From JBQCHF01 sp051953655 (lineage in GTDB: Bacteria > Actinomycetota > Actinomycetes > Motilibacterales > Motilibacteraceae): DNA of 8,250 nt. Location: assembly GCA_051953655.1 (NCBI GenBank), contig JBQCIO010000143.1, positions 1 through 8,250 of the forward strand. The letters run 5' to 3'. The position numbers were made by a program, and so were the translations under genes. Below, in pieces: positions 5,318 through 8,250 of this stretch (position 1 is the stretch's first letter; every line of letters begins with the position of its first letter). The notes beneath the pieces are model-generated. The model saw nothing but the letters and a program-made list of their open reading frames with translations. It was not told where the DNA came from and searched no databases.

Positions 5318-5335
5318 GATCACGTCGACGTGATC
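5318..5335. repeat. 18-bp perfect palindrome between transglycosylase stop and terminator
   Basis: GATCACGTC (5318-5326) is followed directly by its reverse complement GACGTGATC (5327-5335), a perfect 18-bp dyad. In RNA it makes a 7-bp stem with a UCGA loop just before the main terminator, so the two hairpins may act in tandem. In DNA it has the form of a homodimer protein site, though it lies in a 3' region rather than at a promoter. Confidence 0.7.
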
Positions 5336-5338
5336 GAT

Positions 5339-5381
5339 GGTCGCCTCCCGCCGCGAGTTCGCGGCGGGAGGCGACCTTTTT
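5339..5381 (+). terminator. Strong intrinsic terminator of the transglycosylase gene
   Basis: A perfect 17-bp stem, GGTCGCCTCCCGCCGCG (5339-5355) with its reverse complement (5360-5376), carries an AGTT loop and is followed at once by TTTTT (5377-5381). The T-run lies only on the rightward side, so it serves the + strand gene rather than convergent fumC. Confidence 0.95.
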
Positions 5382-5404
5382 CAGATCTAAGAGGTCTACG
5401 ACGG

Positions 5405-5424
5405 CCCGTAGGAGAAACTACGGG
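5405..5424 (-). terminator. Small hairpin across the fumC stop codon
   Basis: CCCGTAG (5405-5411) and CTACGGG (5418-5424) form a 7-bp inverted repeat with a GAGAAA loop. The TAG stop of fumC (5418-5420 on the minus strand) lies inside one arm. No T-run follows in the minus direction, so it is a weak terminator or 3'-end stabiliser. The converging transglycosylase and fumC transcripts end within about 25 bp of each other here. Confidence 0.4.
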
Positions 5425-6857
5425 TGCGTCATCGAGAGCACGTCGAGAGCACTGTCGAGCTGCTCCTCGGTCAGCTCTCCGCGGTCCACGTAGCCCCGCT
5501 CCAGCACCACCTGGCGGATCGTCTTGCGCTCGGCCAGAGCCTGCTTGGCCACCTTGGCCGCCTCCTCGTAGCCGATGAACCGGTTCAGCGGTGTCACGAC
5601 CGACGGGGAGGACTCGGCGTACTCCCGGCACTGCTCGACGTCGGCCTGGATGCCGGCGACGCAGCGGTCGGCCAGCAGCCTGCTGCTGGTGGCCAGCAGC
5701 CGCACCGACTCGAGCAGGTTGCGGGCCATCACCGGCATCATCACGTTCAGCTCGAAGCTGCCCGACGCCCCCGCGAACGCGACGGTGGCGTCATTGCCGA
5801 TGACCTGGGCGCAGACCATGAGCACCGCTTCGGGGACGACCGGGTTCACCTTGCCCGGCATGATGGAGGAGCCGGGCTGCAGGTCGGGCAGCCGGATCTC
5901 GCCCAGTCCGGTTCGCGGGCCCGATCCCATCCACCGCAGGTCGTTGCAGATCTTCACCAGCGCCACCGCGGTGGTCCGCAGCTGGCCGGACAGCTCCACC
6001 AGCGAGTCACGGGCCCCCTGGGCCTCGAAGTGGTTGTGCGCCTCGGTGAGCGGCAGGCCGGTGCTGCGGGCGAGCTCGGCGATGACCTCGGCGGCGAAAC
6101 CGGCCGGGGTGTTGATGCCGGTGCCGACCGCGGTGCCCCCGAGCGGGAGCTCGGCGACCCGCGGCATGGCCGCGGTCAGCCGCTCCGCGGCGTACTCCAC
6201 CTGGGCGGCGTAGCCGCCGAACTCCTGGCCGAGGGTGACCGGCGTGGCGTCCATGAGGTGCGTCCGCCCGCTCTTGACGACGTCGCTCAGCTCGCGACCC
6301 TTCTCCGACAGGGCGTCGGAGAGGTGGAGGAGCGCCGGCAGCAGGTCGTTGACGACGGCGTCGGTGGCTGCCACATGGATCGACGTCGGGAAGACGTCGT
6401 TGCTCGACTGCGAGGCGTTCACGTCGTCGTTCGGGTGCACCGGCCGGCCGAGCCGCTCGGTGGCCAGCGTGGCGATGACCTCGTTGGCGTTCATGTTGCT
6501 CGAGGTGCCCGAGCCGGTCTGGAAGACGTCGACGGGGAAGTGCGCGTCCCAGTCGCCACGGGCCACCTCGGCCGCGGCGGTCCCGATGGCGTCGGCGACG
6601 TCCTGGTCGAGGACCCCCAGCCGAGCGTTGACCGCTGCTGCCGCCGACTTCACCAGGCCGAGGGCCCGGATGTGGGAGCGCTCGAGCCGGGTCCCCGAGA
6701 TCGGGAAGTTCTCCACCGCGCGCTGGGTCTGCGCCCGCCACCTGGCCGCGGCGGGCACGCGGACCTCCCCCATGGTGTCGTGCTCGATGCGGAAGCCGTC
6801 GGGCTGCTGCGCGGTCGCCTGTTCGTCGCGGATGCCGTCGCTCATACGGTCGGTCAT
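5418..6857 (-). CDS. fumC: Class II fumarate hydratase (FumC)
   Basis: 479 residues on the minus strand, a normal length for class II fumarases. The enzyme reversibly hydrates fumarate to L-malate in the TCA cycle as a cytoplasmic homotetramer without an iron-sulfur cluster. Signatures in order: substrate-binding GSGTSSNMNANEV (115-127), HPNDDVNASQSSND (141-154), the active-site GRTHLMDATP with catalytic-base H200, GGTAVGTGIN (240-249), and the superfamily signature GSSIMPGKVNP (329-339) with the catalytic-loop serines S330/S331. Argininosuccinate lyase and aspartase share the superfamily, but the GRTHLMDATP/GTGIN combination fits fumarase; aspartase is the main alternative and is less likely. 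The first ATG (6857) is preferred over the in-frame ATG at 6845 because a -10 box lies exactly 6 nt ahead; neither has a ribosome binding site. All key residues are present. Confidence 0.96.
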   Translation of the reverse strand: MTDRMSDGIRDEQATAQQPDGFRIEHDTMGEVRVPAAARWRAQTQRAVENFPISGTRLERSHIRALGLVKSAAAAVNARLGVLDQDVADAIGTAAAEVARGDWDAHFPVDVFQTGSGTSSNMNANEVIATLATERLGRPVHPNDDVNASQSSNDVFPTSIHVAATDAVVNDLLPALLHLSDALSEKGRELSDVVKSGRTHLMDATPVTLGQEFGGYAAQVEYAAERLTAAMPRVAELPLGGTAVGTGINTPAGFAAEVIAELARSTGLPLTEAHNHFEAQGARDSLVELSGQLRTTAVALVKICNDLRWMGSGPRTGLGEIRLPDLQPGSSIMPGKVNPVVPEAVLMVCAQVIGNDATVAFAGASGSFELNVMMPVMARNLLESVRLLATSSRLLADRCVAGIQADVEQCREYAESSPSVVTPLNRFIGYEEAAKVAKQALAERKTIRQVVLERGYVDRGELTEEQLDSALDVLSMTHP

Positions 6858-6859
6858 GC

Positions 6860-6876
6860 CCCGACGCTACGTCGGG
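6860..6876 (-). promoter_or_regulatory. fumC leaderless -10 box inside a small inverted repeat
   Basis: On the minus strand TAGCGT (revcomp of ACGCTA, 6864-6869) stands exactly 6 nt before the fumC ATG (CAT at 6855-6857). The box lies inside a 7-bp inverted repeat, CCCGACG (6860-6866) and CGTCGGG (6870-6876), spacer CTA, which could be a compact operator. No -35 box is recognised and there is no Shine-Dalgarno, consistent with a leaderless mRNA. Confidence 0.5.
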
Positions 6877-6934
6877 CACCCCATCGGCGCCGGTGCTCCT
6901 GTGCCGTGACGTCCGTCCGGTGCGGCGCGGGTCG

Positions 6935-6940
6935 TACGCT
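6935..6940 (+). promoter_or_regulatory. -10 box of the 6947-7402 gene, leaderless arrangement
   Basis: TACGCT (6935-6940) is followed by six bases and then GTG 6947. It is the same TANNNT-N6-start pattern as at trhA and fumC. No Shine-Dalgarno is present other than a G-rich run touching the start codon. The promoter is back to back with that of fumC, and the two -10 boxes are about 65 bp apart. Confidence 0.5.
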
Positions 6941-6946
6941 GCGCGG

Positions 6947-7402
6947 GTGACCGACACCGGCAACCTGCTCGTGGCCGCCCAGGGCGCGTGCCTGGCCGGG
7001 CTCGCGTGGCCCGGCCGCCCGCGCTGGTCGCTGCCCAGGGCGGTGACCGCCGGTGCCGCCGGGCTCACGGCGGTCGGGGCGACGGTGCTGGCCGAGGGCG
7101 CCCGCGAGCTCGGATCCGCGCTACGGGCGCACCCCGCCCCCGCGCAGGCCGCCGTGCTGCGCACCGACGGCGTCTTCGGCGTCGTGCGGCACCCGCTCTA
7201 CGCCGGGGTGCTGGCCGGGGCCACCGGCGTCGCGGTGCTGCGCCGCCGGCCCGAGCCGCTGCTCGCCCTGGCCGCGCTCTCCGCGGTGCTGCACGTCAAG
7301 GCCGGCTACGAGGAGGGCCTGCTGCGCGAGCGGTTCGGGTCCGCCTACGACGACTACGCCGCGAGGGTGCCCCGGCTGCTCCCCGTGCCCGGGCTGCGCT
7401 GA
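6947..7402 (+). CDS. Isoprenylcysteine carboxyl methyltransferase-like (ICMT/PEMT family) membrane protein
   Basis: 151 residues from GTG 6947; an ATG at 6893 would add 18 Arg-rich residues that look untranslated and would run through the promoter. The C-terminal half carries the family core: GVFGVVRHPLYAG (75-87), the SAM-binding RHPxY motif, followed by a hydrophobic segment (about 89-98), a second one (about 103-116), then EE (122-123), the RFGSAYDDY block (129-137) and VPRLLP (141-146). The N-terminal half has two hydrophobic stretches (about 5-22 and 32-50). Bacterial members are integral membrane S-adenosylmethionine-dependent methyltransferases of mostly unknown substrate; phospholipid, quinone precursor, thiol or sulfur compounds have been found for various members. 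Nothing in the window names the substrate; uppS is too far away to argue for a prenyl target. It is divergent from fumC and convergent with the NlpC/P60 gene. Confidence 0.82.
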   Translation: MTDTGNLLVAAQGACLAGLAWPGRPRWSLPRAVTAGAAGLTAVGATVLAEGARELGSALRAHPAPAQAAVLRTDGVFGVVRHPLYAGVLAGATGVAVLRRRPEPLLALAALSAVLHVKAGYEEGLLRERFGSAYDDYAARVPRLLPVPGLR

Positions 7403-7461
7403 CGCCGTCCTGGTCCCACGCTGCAGGCGACGCGGCCTCGGCGCTCGGCCCTCGACCGATG

Positions 7462-7547
7462 TGCGCACACCACCCATGCCGCCGAACCGGGGGGTCGGGG
7501 CGGGCGAGCCAGGACACGCCGCGCTCAGGTGGGACGTGGTGTGCGCA
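7462..7547. repeat. Large 12-bp inverted repeat in convergent intergenic region
   Basis: TGCGCACACCAC (7462-7473) and GTGGTGTGCGCA (7536-7547) are perfect reverse complements around a 62-nt loop; three more pairs (CCA 7474-7476 with TGG 7530-7532) extend the stem past a 3-nt bulge. The left arm is itself part of a palindrome TGTGCGCACA (7460-7469). It lies in the 191-bp gap between converging genes ending at 7402 and 7594, where a bidirectional terminator is expected, but neither side has a T-run. It could also be a REP-like dispersed element. The rest of the gap (7403-7459, 7548-7593) shows nothing I can name. Confidence 0.6.
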
Positions 7548-7593
7548 ATGCGGGCAGCCTGCGGGCGGATGAGTCGGCCGCGGGGTGCGTCGG

Positions 7594-8250
7594 TCAGGCC
7601 ACCCGGCCGGCGTAGGGCGGGTCGGGCTCGGAGTAGATGGACTGCACCCGGACCGGCTCGGAGGGGTTGGGGGCGTTGACCATCATCCCGCCGCCGACGT
7701 ACATGCCGACGTGGTACGACGGCAGCCCGAAGAAGACGAGGTCGCCGGGCTGGAGCTGGTCCAGCGGGACGGGCCGGGAGACGTTCCACTGGTCGCCCGA
7801 GTAGTGCGGCAGGCTCACGCCGGCCTTGCCGTAGGCGTACATCATCAGGCCCGAGCAGTCGAAGCTGCCGGGGCCGACCGCGCCCCAGACGTAGGGCTTG
7901 CCGACCTGTGCCAGCGCCACCTGCACGGCCACCGCGGCGGCGTCGCCGGCCGGCGACACCGGGCCGCTGCCGCCACCACCGTTGCCCGAGGACCCGCCGG
8001 ACGGCGAGCGGGCAGCCCGCTTCCGGGCCGCCTCCCGCTCCGCCGCGGCCTTGGCCGCGGCCGCCCGCCGTGCGGGAGCCTCGGCCGCGGCGCGCCGGGC
8101 GGCCTCGAGCGCCGCCGCCCGCTCGTCGGCGAGCTTCTTGGCCTCCTGGGCGGCCACCGCCGCCTCGCCCTCCAGCTGCACCAGCAGGGCCCGCGCGTGC
8201 CGGGCGGCGTCGGCGGCCGCGGCCAAGGCCGCGGCGGAGCGGGAGGCGGC
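7594..8250 (-). CDS. NlpC/P60 peptidoglycan endopeptidase with N-terminal coiled coil, 5' end outside the window
   Basis: Minus-strand frame, stop TGA at 7596-7594, open to the right edge; the visible 218 residues or so have no proper start, so the signal peptide and more coiled coil presumably lie beyond 8250. The visible part begins with an Ala/Glu/Arg-rich coiled coil (8250 to about 8010), then a Gly/Ser linker (about 8001-7950), then an NlpC/P60 domain. The catalytic Cys is in SFDCSGLMMYAYG (codon 7857-7855), His in SYHVGMYVGGG (7713-7711), and the third polar residue is the Asn of MMVNAP (7677-7675), where many relatives have His. The LQPGDLVFF motif is intact. By analogy with RipA/RipB and similar actinobacterial hydrolases it should cut peptidoglycan stem peptides between D-glutamate and diaminopimelate during division or growth, with the coiled coil holding or inhibiting the enzyme. 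Confidence 0.92.
   Translation of the reverse strand, partial: AASRSAAALAAAADAARHARALLVQLEGEAAVAAQEAKKLADERAAALEAARRAAAEAPARRAAAAKAAAEREAARKRAARSPSGGSSGNGGGGSGPVSPAGDAAAVAVQVALAQVGKPYVWGAVGPGSFDCSGLMMYAYGKAGVSLPHYSGDQWNVSRPVPLDQLQPGDLVFFGLPSYHVGMYVGGGMMVNAPNPSEPVRVQSIYSEPDPPYAGRVA

Noticed and set aside
5424..6950. A 508-codon open frame on the plus strand opposite fumC
   Set aside because: It mirrors the whole fumarase gene in antisense, is rich in His/Gly/Arg repeats and shows no family motif.
7460..7469. TGTGCGCACA as an SOS box or ParB site
   Set aside because: It matches neither the actinobacterial LexA site (GAAC-N4-GTTC type) nor the parS core GTTTCACGTGAAAC. It is better explained as part of the larger inverted repeat.
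7121..7789. A minus-strand open frame across the 7403-7593 gap and both neighbours
   Set aside because: It lies antisense to the methyltransferase and out of frame with the NlpC/P60 gene; low-complexity translation.
1..8250. Mobile element, phage defence island, biosynthetic cluster or CRISPR array
   Set aside because: No transposase, integrase, terminal repeats, target duplications, spaced repeats, biosynthetic or defence domains are seen; all genes look like core actinobacterial functions with uniform base composition.

Overview
The window looks like the chromosome of a high-GC actinomycete. G+C is by eye around three quarters, every credible gene has a strongly G/C-biased third codon position, and the gene set and order are actinobacterial. 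A member of the Geodermatophilaceae or a related family is my best guess, at low to moderate confidence. I see no insertion sequence, prophage, CRISPR array, tRNA or rRNA. This is core chromosome rather than an accessory island.

Layout from left to right: (1) the last 79 codons of a DUF255/thioredoxin-domain (YyaL/SPATA20-like) protein, + strand; (2) a 172-residue conserved-looking hypothetical with a ribbon-helix-helix-like C-terminal half, +; (3) trhA, a hemolysin III/PAQR membrane protein, on the minus strand; (4) a divergent 120-bp promoter region holding a TetR-type operator-like inverted repeat, then a cis-prenyltransferase (uppS family, closest in memory to M. tuberculosis Rv1086), +; (5) a 288-bp gap and a PIN-PhoH ATPase (phoH2), +, closed by a perfect 16-bp-stem terminator; (6) a long leader of about 390 nt behind a SigF/SigB-like promoter, then a small secreted lytic-transglycosylase-like protein, +, closed by a perfect 17-bp-stem terminator with a U-tract; (7) class II fumarase (fumC), minus; (8) a small isoprenylcysteine-methyltransferase-like membrane protein, +; (9) a convergent intergenic region with a large 12-bp inverted repeat; (10) the C-terminal part of an NlpC/P60 endopeptidase, minus, running off the right edge.

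Items 1, 3, 4, 5 and 7 follow the same relative order as Rv1084 - Rv1085c - Rv1086 - Rv1095 (phoH2) - Rv1098c (fum) of M. tuberculosis, with the mycobacterial insertions absent. The window therefore seems to be an old actinobacterial neighbourhood joining isoprenoid/envelope lipid supply (uppS), membrane homeostasis (trhA), RNA processing (PhoH2), peptidoglycan turnover (transglycosylase, NlpC/P60) and the TCA cycle (fumC).

The most interesting signals are regulatory. They are a structured, unassigned leader upstream of the transglycosylase, with mutually exclusive hairpins around its ribosome binding site; an operator-like repeat overlapping the trhA -10; and three genes whose start codon lies exactly 6 nt after a TANNNT box, as expected of leaderless transcripts. 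I found no convincing wholly new multi-gene system.
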